The notes below the pieces were generated by a model, which worked only from the letters and a program-made list of their open reading frames with translations, did not search any database and was not told where the DNA came from. A stretch of 64,000 nt of DNA from positions 372,001-436,000 of the forward strand of contig JAGYIS010000008.1 of NCBI GenBank assembly GCA_018402255.1, written 5' to 3'. The first letter of the stretch is position 1. Every line of letters starts with the position of its first letter. Both the position numbers and the translations under genes were made by a program. This DNA is from Marinobacter sp. Its GTDB lineage: Bacteria; Pseudomonadota; Gammaproteobacteria; Pseudomonadales; Oleiphilaceae. Below, one piece after another: positions 8,667-17,329 of this stretch.

Positions 8667-9656
8667 GTGTACTGGAAAACAGATACCATAGAAATACCGA
8701 ATTGGGACAGGCATTCTCTGCTGGAGCGTTTGGAGCCTTTCGATCCTGCTGCCAGGCGGGAACTCAGCGCCGAGATGGAGGCTTACTGCCGGTTCTATGG
8801 CCTCGACTTGTGGGTGGAACACCCGGAGGTGTCCTATCACCAGGGCTATATCAAGGCCGACAAGCACGAAGTCATGGTGCATTATTTTCGCCGGCCCGGA
8901 GCCTCTGAGACCAAAGGTACGGTGTTTATCCTGCACGGCTATTTTGACCACGTAGGCCTTTATACTCAATTGATTGACCGCTGTCTTGGTGCGGGTTTTG
9001 ATGTGCTGGCTTACGATCAGCCGGGGCACGGGCTCTCAAGCGGCACACCAGCCGCTATTGGCAGTTTTCTTGAGTACCAGGCGGTGTTGTCTGAGGTGAT
9101 GGCCCGGATTCGGGAAAAGATCCGAGGCCCCTGGTTTGCCGTTGGGCAGAGTACCGGCGGGGCGATTCTGATCGACTACCTGTTATCGAATCACCACGAT
9201 CAGCACAGTTCTGCATTTAAAAAGGTGGTTTTGCTGGCGCCTCTGGTGCGGCCAGTAGGCTGGCTTGGCGCGAAAACGCTACACAGCCTGGCCAAACCGT
9301 TTCTGAGTCGATGGCGCAGGGTGTTTGGAGCAAACAGCGGGAATACCCGTTTTCTTCGGTTTCTCCGGGAGCACGATCCCTTGCAGGCCAGAGCTGTGCA
9401 TGTGGACTGGGTGAGTGCCTTGCGTCAGTGGGTGCCGCACATTGAATCAGCGCGGCCTGTGGATTTTCCTGTGACCGTGGTTCAGGGTGAGAAAGATCTG
9501 ACCGTGGACTGGCAGCACAATCTGAGAATCCTCAGAAATAAATTTTCGTCTGTCAGGGAACAAAGAATACCCGACGGTCGTCATCATCTTGTGAACGAAG
9601 CTCAGGATTTGCAGGCAACGGTGTTTAACACCATTATTGATACATTCACGGAATAA
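8667..9656 (+). CDS. Alpha/beta hydrolase, lysophospholipase-like
   Basis: A 329-residue serine hydrolase starting at a GTG. The motifs HGYFDHVGLY, AYDQPGHGLSSG, nucleophile elbow GQSTGGA, acid in QGEKDLTVDW and catalytic histidine in DGRHHLVNE fit the monoacylglycerol-lipase / lysophospholipase L2 group. There is no signal peptide, so it is probably cytoplasmic. It lies head-to-head with the HSL-type esterase, but the two are not close homologues. A role in lipid turnover is a family-level inference. Confidence 0.85.
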   Translation: MYWKTDTIEIPNWDRHSLLERLEPFDPAARRELSAEMEAYCRFYGLDLWVEHPEVSYHQGYIKADKHEVMVHYFRRPGASETKGTVFILHGYFDHVGLYTQLIDRCLGAGFDVLAYDQPGHGLSSGTPAAIGSFLEYQAVLSEVMARIREKIRGPWFAVGQSTGGAILIDYLLSNHHDQHSSAFKKVVLLAPLVRPVGWLGAKTLHSLAKPFLSRWRRVFGANSGNTRFLRFLREHDPLQARAVHVDWVSALRQWVPHIESARPVDFPVTVVQGEKDLTVDWQHNLRILRNKFSSVREQRIPDGRHHLVNEAQDLQATVFNTIIDTFTE

Positions 9657-9711
9657 CGGTGGCCCTTGCGACTACGTATTGGCCAGTCAGAAGACAATGC
9701 AGGAGATAAAA

Positions 9712-10368
9712 GTGAAAAAAACCATCCTTGCCTTTGCAGTGGCAACTGTTGGCCTCAGCGGCTGTATGACGTACGACCCGTACACCGGCGAAGAAAAAAC
9801 ATCCAGCGCAACTAAAGGCAGCATCATCGGCGCTATCGGTGGCGCAGCCGTCGGTGCGGCAACCTCCAGCCGCAGTGACCGTGGCAAGGGTGCTCTGATT
9901 GGCGCGGCCAGCGGCGCAGCAGTCGGCGGTGGTATCGGCTATTACATGGATCGCCAGGAGGCACAGCTCCGCCAGCGACTGGAAGGCACTGGCGTTCGTG
10001 TAGTCCGTAATGGCGATCAGATTGAGCTGGTTATGCCGGGCAACGTGACCTTCGACACCAACCAATCGACCATTCGCCCAGGCTTCAACGATACGCTGGA
10101 ATCGGTCTCACTGGTGCTCAAGGAGTTTGACCAGACCATCATCCAGATCGAAGGCCATACCGACAGCACCGGTGCTGAAAGTTACAACCAGCTGTTGTCT
10201 GAGCGTCGTGCCTCATCGGTTCGCGACTTTCTTTTGAATCAGGGCATCGAGCCGCGCCGGACCCGCGCTGTGGGTTACGGTCAGCGTTATCCGATTGCCT
10301 CCAACGACTCAGCCTCCGGCCGGGAGCAGAACCGTCGGGTCGAGTTGACGCTGGTGCCAATGCAGTAA
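9712..10368 (+). CDS. OmpA-family outer-membrane lipoprotein with glycine-zipper domain
   Basis: A 218-residue precursor. I place the start at the GTG at 9712, preceded by AGGAGA at 6-nt spacing; the longer frame overlaps the upstream hydrolase. The lipobox is LSGC near residue 19. A Gly/Ala-rich segment (IGAIGGAAVGAATSS, residues ~35-75) forms a glycine zipper. The C-terminal OmpA/MotB peptidoglycan-binding domain has IEGHTDSTGAESYNQLLSER and the closing NRRVEL. It resembles the YiaD family and would link outer membrane and cell wall. It is monocistronic and ends at a strong terminator. Confidence 0.92.
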   Translation: MKKTILAFAVATVGLSGCMTYDPYTGEEKTSSATKGSIIGAIGGAAVGAATSSRSDRGKGALIGAASGAAVGGGIGYYMDRQEAQLRQRLEGTGVRVVRNGDQIELVMPGNVTFDTNQSTIRPGFNDTLESVSLVLKEFDQTIIQIEGHTDSTGAESYNQLLSERRASSVRDFLLNQGIEPRRTRAVGYGQRYPIASNDSASGREQNRRVELTLVPMQ

Positions 10369-10386
10369 CTGTTTTTCCAGCAAAAG

Positions 10387-10422
10387 AAAAACCCCGGAGA
10401 CGTGAGTCTGCGGGGTTTTTTA
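10387..10422. terminator. Bidirectional terminator between ompA-like gene and serA
   Basis: AAAAACCCCG and CGGGGTTTTT arms enclose an inner AGAC/GTCT stem. With A-runs on one side and T-runs on the other it can stop transcription from both convergent genes. Confidence 0.9.
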
Positions 10423-10438
10423 TTACCGGAGCCTTCTG

Positions 10439-11668
10439 TCAGAACAGAACGCGACAGCGAATGGTGCCCTTGACCTGGAGCAGTTTCTCCAGGGCCAGTT
10501 CACCGTAGGCCTTGTCTACGTCGACCACCACGTAACCAATGTCTTCCTTGGTTTGCAGATACTGACCGCAAATGTTGATGCCGTTTGCAGAAAATACCTG
10601 GTTGATCTCAGACATCACACCCGGCACGTTCTCGTGAATGTGCAGCAGGCGGTGCTGATTCGGATGTGATGGCAGCGCAACTTCCGGGAAGTTGACGGAC
10701 GACACGGAGGTGCCGTTGTCGCTGTACATGGCCAGCTTCTCGGCCACTTCACGGCCGATGTTTTCCTGGGCCTCGATGGTGGAACCACCCACATGCGGAG
10801 TCAGGATGCAGTTGTCGAACTCACGCAGCGGAGAAATGAATTCTTCATCGTTGGACTTCGGCTCAACCGGGAAAACATCAACCGCAGCGCCCAGCAGCTT
10901 GCCCGAGCGCAGGGCATCGGCCAGGGCGTCGATGTCGACCACGGTGCCGCGGGAGGCGTTCATCAGGATGGAACCAGGCTTCATCTGGGCAAACTGCTCG
11001 GCCTTGAACATGTACTTGGTGGCCGGGGTTTCCGGAACATGCAGAGACACAACGTCTGAGATGTTCAGCAGCTCTTGCAAGGTGCCGACCTGAGTGGCGT
11101 TGCCGATCGACAGCTTGGACACTACATCGTAGAAGTAAACGTCCATGCCCAGGCCTTCGGCCAGAACGCTGAACTGGGTGCCGATGTTGCCATAGCCGAT
11201 GATGCCCAGCTTTTTGCCCCGGATCTCGTAGCTGTTCTTGGCGGACTTCAGCCATTCACCACGGTGAGCCTTGGCGCTCTTTTCGGGTACACCGCGCAGC
11301 AGCAGGATGGCCTGAGCCAGCACCAGCTCAGCAACTGAGCGGGTATTGGAGAAGGGGGCATTGAATACCGCAATACCGCGACGGGTAGCCGCCTGCAGAT
11401 CCACCTGGTTGGTACCGATACAGAAACAGCCCACCGCCACCAGTTTCTTGGCAGCTTCAAATACTTTTGCAGTCAGCTGGGTACGCGAGCGGATACCAAC
11501 GAAGTGTGCATCGGCAATTTTATCAACCAGCTCGTCTTCGCCCAGTGAATGGCTCAGATACTCGATGTTGGTGTAACCCGCAGCGTTCAGGGTATCAATG
11601 GCAGATTGATGCACGCCTTCCAGCAGCAGGATCCGGATTTTGCTCTTTTCGAGAGACGTATTTGACAT
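10439..11668 (-). CDS. serA: D-3-phosphoglycerate dehydrogenase
   Basis: First enzyme of the phosphoserine pathway: 3-phosphoglycerate + NAD to 3-phosphohydroxypyruvate. At 409 residues it matches E. coli SerA (410), and the N-terminus (SLEKSKIRILLLEGVHQSA) aligns with it. Seen are the Rossmann motif LGIIGYGNIGTQ, catalytic residues in the NASRGTVVD and HVGGSTIEAQ segments, and a C-terminal ACT domain (LHIHENVPGVMSEINQVFS) that in E. coli binds serine. I use the ATG at 11668 rather than 11695 because of that alignment and a GGAAG upstream. It is divergent from the D-2-hydroxyglutarate dehydrogenase gene, as in pseudomonads. serB is in the same window. Confidence 0.96.
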   Translation of the reverse strand: MSNTSLEKSKIRILLLEGVHQSAIDTLNAAGYTNIEYLSHSLGEDELVDKIADAHFVGIRSRTQLTAKVFEAAKKLVAVGCFCIGTNQVDLQAATRRGIAVFNAPFSNTRSVAELVLAQAILLLRGVPEKSAKAHRGEWLKSAKNSYEIRGKKLGIIGYGNIGTQFSVLAEGLGMDVYFYDVVSKLSIGNATQVGTLQELLNISDVVSLHVPETPATKYMFKAEQFAQMKPGSILMNASRGTVVDIDALADALRSGKLLGAAVDVFPVEPKSNDEEFISPLREFDNCILTPHVGGSTIEAQENIGREVAEKLAMYSDNGTSVSSVNFPEVALPSHPNQHRLLHIHENVPGVMSEINQVFSANGINICGQYLQTKEDIGYVVVDVDKAYGELALEKLLQVKGTIRCRVLF

Positions 11669-11858
11669 GGGCTTTGCTTCCGAACCTTTCGTCATGTGAA
11701 ATGACCTGTGGCCGGGGATCGTCAGCCTGGCTCACAGAACAGGGGCGGTATGATACCATAAACGGAGATTTTCACAGCGCGCCGGATTGCCTGAATCAAT
11801 TCCCCGTGAATCCGTTCATCACGGGCCCCGGCCCTAACCTGACGAGACTGATGCATCT

Positions 11859-13262
11859 ATGAATTCCGAACAGATCATTGCTTCCCTCAAAGAACTGATG
11901 GCGACCGGTGATGCCCCGGGCAAAGTGCTGACCGATCCGGCCGATCTGGACACCTACGGTAAGGACTGGACCAAAATCTATCCGCCCAAGCCCCTGGCCA
12001 TCGCGTTGCCCAAGACGACCGAGCAGGTCCAGGCGCTGGTGAAATTTGCCAATGAGCATCAGGTGGCGTTGGTGCCCTCCGGTGGCCGCACGGGCTTGAG
12101 TGCCGGCGCCGTGGCCGCCAATGGCGAAGTGGTCGTGGCGTTCGACAACATGAATCAGATCCTGGAATTCAGCGCCAGTGATCGTACCGTTCGTTGCCAG
12201 GCCGGTGTTGTCACAGAACAGCTGCAAACCTTTGCCGCAGATAACAGCCTGTATTACCCGGTGGATTTTGCCTCGGCCGGCTCCAGCCAGCTGGGTGGTA
12301 ACTTGTCCACCAACGCTGGTGGTATCAAGGTGATCCGTTGGGGCATGAGCCGCGACTGGGTGGCTGGCCTGAAAGTCGTCACCGGCAAGGGTGATATTCT
12401 GGATCTGAACAAAGACCTGGCCAAGAACAACACCGGTTACGACCTGCGCCATCTGTTTATTGGTGCTGAAGGCACGCTGGGCTTTATCACCGAAGCCACC
12501 ATGAAGCTGACCCGCACTCCGGACGACCTGACGGTACTGGTGCTCGGCCTGAACGATCTCACCAACACCATGGACGTGTTGCAGGCGTTCCAGCAAAAGC
12601 TCGACCTGACCGCGTACGAGTTCTTCTCCCATCAGGCCATGGGCCACGTACTGGCGCACGGCCAGGTGCAAGCGCCGTTCGAAACCGAAGCGCCATACTA
12701 TGCACTGCTTGAATTCGAAGCGGTGTCTGACCAGGCGATGGGCGATGCTCTGGCCCTGTTTGAAGAATGTGTAGAGAATGGCTGGGTGCTGGATGGCGTT
12801 ATCAGCCAGAGCGAAACCCAGGCCAAGAACCTGTGGCAGTTGCGGGAGCGGATTTCCGAATCGATCGCGCCCAGAACGCCCTACAAGAACGACCTGTCGG
12901 TGGTGGTTTCCAAGGTGCCGGGCTTCCTGCAGGAAATCGACAGTGTGGTGACCGAGCACTATCCTGACTTTGAGATCATCTGGTTCGGCCACATCGGCGA
13001 TGGCAACCTGCACCTGAACATCCTCAAACCGGAAGGCATGGCCAACGAAGACTTCTTCGAGAAATGCCAGCAGGTCAACAAGTGGGTGTTTGAAATTGTC
13101 GAGCGCTATCAGGGCAGTGTTTCTGCCGAACACGGCGTTGGCATGACCAAAAAGCCCTACCTGCAGTACACTCGCAGCGAAGTGGAAATCGCCTATCTGC
13201 GCGGTATCAAGCAGGTATTCGACCCCAACGGCATCATGAACCCGGGTAAAATCTTCGACTGA
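11859..13262 (+). CDS. FAD-linked D-2-hydroxyacid dehydrogenase, probably D-2-hydroxyglutarate dehydrogenase
   Basis: A 467-residue flavoprotein of the GlcD/D2HGDH group. The FAD_binding_4 domain shows PSGGRTGLSAGAV and GSSQLGGNLSTNAGG. The C-terminal FAD-oxidase domain shows HIGDGNLHLN and AEHGVGMTKKPYL. SerA-type enzymes can reduce 2-oxoglutarate to D-2-hydroxyglutarate while regenerating NAD. In Pseudomonas stutzeri the neighbouring dehydrogenase reoxidises that product and so pulls serine synthesis forward. The same divergent arrangement here supports that assignment over glycolate or lactate oxidation, but substrate is inferred. Confidence 0.88.
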   Translation: MNSEQIIASLKELMATGDAPGKVLTDPADLDTYGKDWTKIYPPKPLAIALPKTTEQVQALVKFANEHQVALVPSGGRTGLSAGAVAANGEVVVAFDNMNQILEFSASDRTVRCQAGVVTEQLQTFAADNSLYYPVDFASAGSSQLGGNLSTNAGGIKVIRWGMSRDWVAGLKVVTGKGDILDLNKDLAKNNTGYDLRHLFIGAEGTLGFITEATMKLTRTPDDLTVLVLGLNDLTNTMDVLQAFQQKLDLTAYEFFSHQAMGHVLAHGQVQAPFETEAPYYALLEFEAVSDQAMGDALALFEECVENGWVLDGVISQSETQAKNLWQLRERISESIAPRTPYKNDLSVVVSKVPGFLQEIDSVVTEHYPDFEIIWFGHIGDGNLHLNILKPEGMANEDFFEKCQQVNKWVFEIVERYQGSVSAEHGVGMTKKPYLQYTRSEVEIAYLRGIKQVFDPNGIMNPGKIFD

Positions 13263-13294
13263 TCCCGGTTCGTTGAAAGCGAGGTTTTCAGCGA

Positions 13295-13972
13295 GTGCAG
13301 GAACATATCGTGGTACTCACCGGCGCTGGCATCAGCGCCGAAAGCGGTCTCTCCACCTTCCGCGACAGCGGCGGCCTGTGGGAGCAGCACAGCGTCTACG
13401 ACGTTGCGACACCCGAGGCGTTCGAGCGCAACCGGGATCTGGTGCTACGCTTTTATAACGAACGCCGCCGGCAGCTCCAGAACGTTCAGCCCAACCCAGC
13501 GCATCGCCTGCTGGCCGACCTGGAAAGCCGGTTTCGTGTAACGGTAGTCACCCAGAACGTCGACGACCTGCACGAGCGGGGTGGTTCCAGCACGGTGCTG
13601 CACCTGCACGGCGAACTCACCAAGGCCCGCAGTTCCTCCTACCCCGAGCTGATTTACGATATTGGCTACCGCGACATCAATCCCGGCGATCTCTGCGACC
13701 GCGGCGCCCAGCTGCGGCCCCACATTGTCTGGTTCGGTGAGGAAGTGCCCATGCTGGACGCCGCGGCTGAGGTGGTTCGGACCGCCGATCGTCTGCTGAT
13801 CGTTGGCACGTCACTGCAGGTCTACCCGGCGGCAGGCCTGGTTTACGAAGTCGATATTGATGTGCCCATCACGGTAATTGATCCTGGCGAACCGGCATCG
13901 GTTTCCAGAGCCAGAGTCATTCGTAAAGGTGCAAGCGATGGCTTAAGTGAGTGGATTAAAACGTTGGCTTAG
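13295..13972 (+). CDS. SIR2-family NAD-dependent protein deacylase lacking the zinc-ribbon cysteines
   Basis: A 225-residue sirtuin. NAD-binding motifs GAGISAESGLSTFRD and TQNVDDLHERGG, catalytic histidine in HLHGEL, and PHIVWFGE are all present. The Y-x-x-R pair (YNER, after RF) matches residues that give desuccinylase/demalonylase preference in SIRT5 and CobB. The segment that normally carries four zinc-binding cysteines (between HGEL and RPH) has only one Cys, so it is a zinc-less sirtuin. The start is a GTG 32 bp after the preceding stop. Hairpin element A begins 15 bp after its stop codon. Confidence 0.9.
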   Translation: MQEHIVVLTGAGISAESGLSTFRDSGGLWEQHSVYDVATPEAFERNRDLVLRFYNERRRQLQNVQPNPAHRLLADLESRFRVTVVTQNVDDLHERGGSSTVLHLHGELTKARSSSYPELIYDIGYRDINPGDLCDRGAQLRPHIVWFGEEVPMLDAAAEVVRTADRLLIVGTSLQVYPAAGLVYEVDIDVPITVIDPGEPASVSRARVIRKGASDGLSEWIKTLA

Positions 13973-13986
13973 CACCTAGGTTCGAT

Positions 13987-14101
13987 GCGCTGTTGTGAGG
14001 GATGACTTCCAAAACTGTGCGCAGCCATGGATGGCGGAGCCCAAGCGCCACATGGATGTGCCGAAGGAGCGTGTTTTGGAAGTCATCCCTCACAACGGCG
14101 C
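13987..14101. repeat. Hairpin element A (conserved core, locus-specific arms; forward)
   Basis: Left arm 13987-14015 and right arm 14073-14101 (29 nt each) are reverse complements with one T-G wobble. The 57-nt core 14016-14072 contains the mini-palindromes GCCATGGATGGC and CACATGGATGTG and ends in GGAGCGT. The core differs by one base from that of element F, while the arms are unrelated to any other copy. It lies between the sirtuin stop and mscL, both on the plus strand. Confidence 0.93.
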
Positions 14102-14257
14102 AAACTCCCAAAGCTTAAGTGCTATGCAGCCACCCCAGCAATTCGCCTTCTTGGATTCCCTTTCGTAATCATAAGCTACACTCAAGGTTACGCCATTGAT
14201 GGCGCGCCTTCGTTGTTTGTGGGGCTAACAGAGTCTGGCATTCAAGGAGCTACATAC

Positions 14258-14662
14258 ATGAGTATGTTGAAGGAATTCAAAGAGTTTGCGGTCAAAGGCA
14301 ATGTTGTCGACATGGCCGTGGGTATCATCATCGGAGTGGCTTTCGGCAAAATCGTATCGTCATTCGTGGCTGACGTCCTGATGCCACCCATTGGTATGCT
14401 GATTGGCGGAGTGGATTTCTCCAACCTTGTGATAACGCTGAAAGCGGCGGAAGAAGGGGTGGAAGCTGTTGCCTTGCGCTATGGCGTGTTTCTTCAGGCG
14501 GTTTTCGATTTTGTGATCGTCGCGTTCGCTGTATTTATGGCGGTAAAAGCCCTGAACAGCATGCGCAAGAAAGAGGCTGAGACACCGGCAGCGCCTCCTG
14601 CGCCCTCTGCCCAGGAGCAATTGTTGATGGAAATCCGGGATCTCTTGAAACAGAAACCCTGA
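14258..14662 (+). CDS. mscL: Large-conductance mechanosensitive channel
   Basis: A 134-residue inner-membrane channel that opens at near-lytic tension. The start at 14258 is fixed by AAGGAG and by the conserved N-terminal amphipathic helix ([20 protein letters not shown]). TM1 ([20 protein letters not shown]), TM2 ([18 protein letters not shown]) and the C-terminal helical bundle ([14 protein letters not shown]) follow in the usual order. The long in-frame extension upstream reads through hairpin element A and is not coding. A second channel of another family, MscS, is at 1.1 kb. Confidence 0.96.
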   Translation: MSMLKEFKEFAVKGNVVDMAVGIIIGVAFGKIVSSFVADVLMPPIGMLIGGVDFSNLVITLKAAEEGVEAVALRYGVFLQAVFDFVIVAFAVFMAVKALNSMRKKEAETPAAPPAPSAQEQLLMEIRDLLKQKP

Positions 14663-14672
14663 CCGGCCAGAT

Positions 14673-16013
14673 TCAGGCCAGAGCGTCGGGTGGAGAAAGG
14701 CTGCCCGACGTTTCCTCCAGATACCTTTGCAGTTCAGGGCCAAAAGCCGCCTGTACGCCCAGTCGCTTCAACATCCAGTAATGCCCTGCAATCATCCGGT
14801 CAACAAAGATACTTTCCACCGGCGGCTTGAAGTAATCCAGATACTTGAACACTGTGCTCGTTTTAGCCGCCACCTGTTTATGAATGTCTGCCTCGGCAAA
14901 ATCGTAAGGCTCATCGTCCATGAACGGAATGATCAGAATGTCCCGCCACATCGCATAGTAGGCTTCGTCAACGGCTGGTTGATTGTCTACGCGGGCGCCC
15001 AGATCAATCAAATGACGATCCAGCGCCGAATAATCCTCGCCAAGAGCTGCCAGCAAGGCTTTGCGATAGGCCTCGACAATGTGTGGCTTGAGTTTCTTAA
15101 CGCAGCCAAAGTCGTACATGATGATGGTGCCATCGGGCCGGTAGGCAAAGTTGCCCGCGTGGGGGTCGCCGTGGATGCATTGGAACCGGAACAGCTGGTC
15201 CGCCATGATGGTAAAAATGCGGTGACCAATCAGATTGAGGGTTTCCTGGCTGTAGCGCTCCGGCGTCACCTTGCTGACATGATCGCCCTCGACCAGCTGC
15301 AGGGTTAACACCCGCCGGGTGGAATGGCTTTCGACCACCTCCGGGATGATCACCCAGGACTGGTCTTTGTGGAATTCCTGGAACAGCTTGAGATTGCGGG
15401 CCTCATTCTCGTAGTCCAGTTCTTCTTTCAGGCGCACACGAATTTCACTGAACAGCTGATCGACCGTTTCTTTGGGCATTTTCAACAGGCCGCCGAGCTT
15501 CAGGGCCAGGCGCAGTTGCTTGAGGTCGGAATCGCAGGACTCGTCGACACCGGGGTACTGCACTTTTACGATCACATCGGTGCCGTCGTGCAGACGGGCG
15601 CGGTGTACCTGGCCAATAGACGCTGAGGCGTAAGGGGTTTCCTGGAGGTATTCGTACAGTTCGCCAACCGGCTTGCCCAGTTCCTGCTCCACCTGCTCGA
15701 GAATGACTTCGAACGGCATGGGAGGCGCTTCTTTCTGTAGCTTCTCCAGTGCGTCGGAAAACTCTTTTGGCAAGAAATCCTGGGTCTGGGAGGCGATCTG
15801 CCCGACCTTCATCACGGCACCTTTCAATTCGCCAAGGGTATCGGCAATCTGGTCCGCCATTCGGGTGTAGCTTTCGCTCTGGGCGCCTTCGTCATCGACC
15901 GAGCGGAACATGCGCCGCGCTCTCTGGCCTGCGTACTGGCCGGCGACGGATGCCGTCATACCTGCCAGCTTGAAGAAACGCCCTGTGCGTGAAGTAACCG
16001 GTTTCCTGGCCAT
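14673..16013 (-). CDS. AarF/UbiB/ABC1-family atypical kinase
   Basis: A 446-residue protein of the ADCK group. The family's KxGQ motif appears as GAVMKVGQIASQTQDFLP (residues ~63-80). QVHRARLHDGTDVIVKVQYPG holds the nucleotide-binding lysine, and HGDPHAGNF and MYDFGCVKKL hold the catalytic loop and DFG-like metal site. Members support ubiquinone biosynthesis or lipid handling as ATPases. This short soluble form is distinct from the ~540-residue UbiB with C-terminal TM helices, so the exact role is open. It converges on mscL with a 10-bp gap. Confidence 0.9.
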   Translation of the reverse strand: MARKPVTSRTGRFFKLAGMTASVAGQYAGQRARRMFRSVDDEGAQSESYTRMADQIADTLGELKGAVMKVGQIASQTQDFLPKEFSDALEKLQKEAPPMPFEVILEQVEQELGKPVGELYEYLQETPYASASIGQVHRARLHDGTDVIVKVQYPGVDESCDSDLKQLRLALKLGGLLKMPKETVDQLFSEIRVRLKEELDYENEARNLKLFQEFHKDQSWVIIPEVVESHSTRRVLTLQLVEGDHVSKVTPERYSQETLNLIGHRIFTIMADQLFRFQCIHGDPHAGNFAYRPDGTIIMYDFGCVKKLKPHIVEAYRKALLAALGEDYSALDRHLIDLGARVDNQPAVDEAYYAMWRDILIIPFMDDEPYDFAEADIHKQVAAKTSTVFKYLDYFKPPVESIFVDRMIAGHYWMLKRLGVQAAFGPELQRYLEETSGSLSPPDALA

Positions 16014-16072
16014 GGTGGTGCTGGTATCCCTGAAACAAAAGGTTCGCCTGAATATGCGTTCAGACGGGCAAT

Positions 16073-16735
16073 TCAGACCACTGTCGTTTCCACAAAAAGC
16101 ACATCTTCCAGCTCAAGAGACAGGGTTTGCCCTGAAACCAGCGGCCCGACACCTTTGGGTGTTCCGGTCAGTACCACATCTCCCGGTTGCAGGGTGAACT
16201 GGCTGCTCATGTGGGCGATCAACGGCACAATTGGATTCAGCATATCACGGCTGTCGCCGGTCTGTTGGCGTTGGCCGTCGATGTCCAGAGTAAAGTGAAT
16301 ATTGCCTCTGGGGAGTTTGTCGGCTGCGACAAAAGGCGAGAGCGGGCAGGCGCCATCAAAACCTTTGGCTCGCTCCCACGGCTGGCCCTTTTCCTTGAGT
16401 TTGCTCTGAACGTCCCGAAGGGTCAGGTCCAGGGCCAGGCCAAAGCCCAGAATGGCAGCCTCAACCTCACTGGCGGAGGCGTTGGTGAGGGGGCGGCCAA
16501 TGAGCACGGCCAGCTCAGTCTCAAAATGTACTGCGCCCTGATTGCGGGGAAAGTCCAGGGGGCGGGTGATGTGGACCGCTGCTGTGGAAGGCTTGATAAA
16601 CAGCAGCGGCTCATCCGGCACCAGGTTGTTCAACTCCCGGGCGTGTTCGGCGTAGTTGCGACCAATGCACACGATTTTGCCAAGCGGCAGGTGGACGGGA
16701 GTGCCGTCTTTCCAGTGGTGCTGATAATCGGACAT
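16073..16735 (-). CDS. Fumarylacetoacetate hydrolase-family protein
   Basis: A 220-residue single FAH domain. CIGRNYAEHARELN near residue 25, HFETELAVLIGRPL (metal-binding Glu residues) around 80, and the closing VVLTGTPKGVGPL are diagnostic. Bacterial members include acylpyruvate hydrolases and oxaloacetate decarboxylase/tautomerases; substrate cannot be chosen here. The ATG at 16735, preceded by GGAGG at 5 nt, is preferred to an upstream ATG that would overlap apt. It probably shares a transcript with apt and the purine permease. Confidence 0.88.
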   Translation of the reverse strand: MSDYQHHWKDGTPVHLPLGKIVCIGRNYAEHARELNNLVPDEPLLFIKPSTAAVHITRPLDFPRNQGAVHFETELAVLIGRPLTNASASEVEAAILGFGLALDLTLRDVQSKLKEKGQPWERAKGFDGACPLSPFVAADKLPRGNIHFTLDIDGQRQQTGDSRDMLNPIVPLIAHMSSQFTLQPGDVVLTGTPKGVGPLVSGQTLSLELEDVLFVETTVV

Positions 16736-16764
16736 GGTCGCCTCCGGTGGTGCTGAGTGGAGGG

Positions 16765-17307
16765 TTATTCCCCCTCGAATGAACACACAGTATAAACCTG
16801 CAGACCTTCTTCCTGCAGCTTGCGGGAACCGCCCAGATCGGGAAGGTCGATCATCGCGGCCACTTCCACGATCTCTGCGCCGATCCGGCGGATCAGGCGA
16901 GTGGCTGCCAGCATGGTGCCCCCGGTGGCGATCAGGTCGTCGACCAGCACCACTTTGTCGCCGGGCTTGAACGCATCCTTGTGCAGTTCGACCGACGCGG
17001 TGCCGTATTCCAGCTCGTAGTCTTCCACCAGGGTGTCGAAGGGCAGCTTGCCTTTCTTGCGCACCAGCACGAGCGATGCGTTCAGCTCATAGGCCAGGGC
17101 GGAGCCAATGATGAAGCCCCGGGCGTCGACCGCAGCAACGGCATCGATGTGCTGGCCATGGTAACGGTGGACAAAGGCGTCGATCAGCTTGCGGAAGGCG
17201 GTTTTGTCTTGCAGTACCGTGGTGATGTCCCGGAAAGACACGCCAGGCTTGGGCCAGTCCGGCACGGTGCGGATAGCTTTTTTAATGCTTTCGGAAAAAT
17301 AATCCAT
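16765..17307 (-). CDS. apt: Adenine phosphoribosyltransferase
   Basis: Purine salvage: adenine + PRPP to AMP + PPi. At 180 residues it is typical. The N-terminus [15 protein letters not shown] is the family signature, and the PRPP-binding loop is [20 protein letters not shown] at residues ~122-141. The gene lies 22 bp downstream of a purine permease on the same strand, so import and salvage are coupled in one operon. It is 29 bp upstream of the FAH-family gene. Confidence 0.95.
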   Translation of the reverse strand: MDYFSESIKKAIRTVPDWPKPGVSFRDITTVLQDKTAFRKLIDAFVHRYHGQHIDAVAAVDARGFIIGSALAYELNASLVLVRKKGKLPFDTLVEDYELEYGTASVELHKDAFKPGDKVVLVDDLIATGGTMLAATRLIRRIGAEIVEVAAMIDLPDLGGSRKLQEEGLQVYTVCSFEGE

Positions 17308-17329
17308 AACTCACCTGTGCGGGTGCGGC

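Noticed and set aside
11796..13133. 445-codon minus-strand frame
   Set aside because: It is antisense to the FAD-linked dehydrogenase, with no recognisable motif; a shadow frame.
14027..14257. N-terminal extension of mscL and small ORFs with MDGRSEAHMDV-like peptides in the elements
   Set aside because: These are translations of the repeat core that recur in several copies. They have no ribosome sites, and mscL has a clear AAGGAG and family start at 14258.
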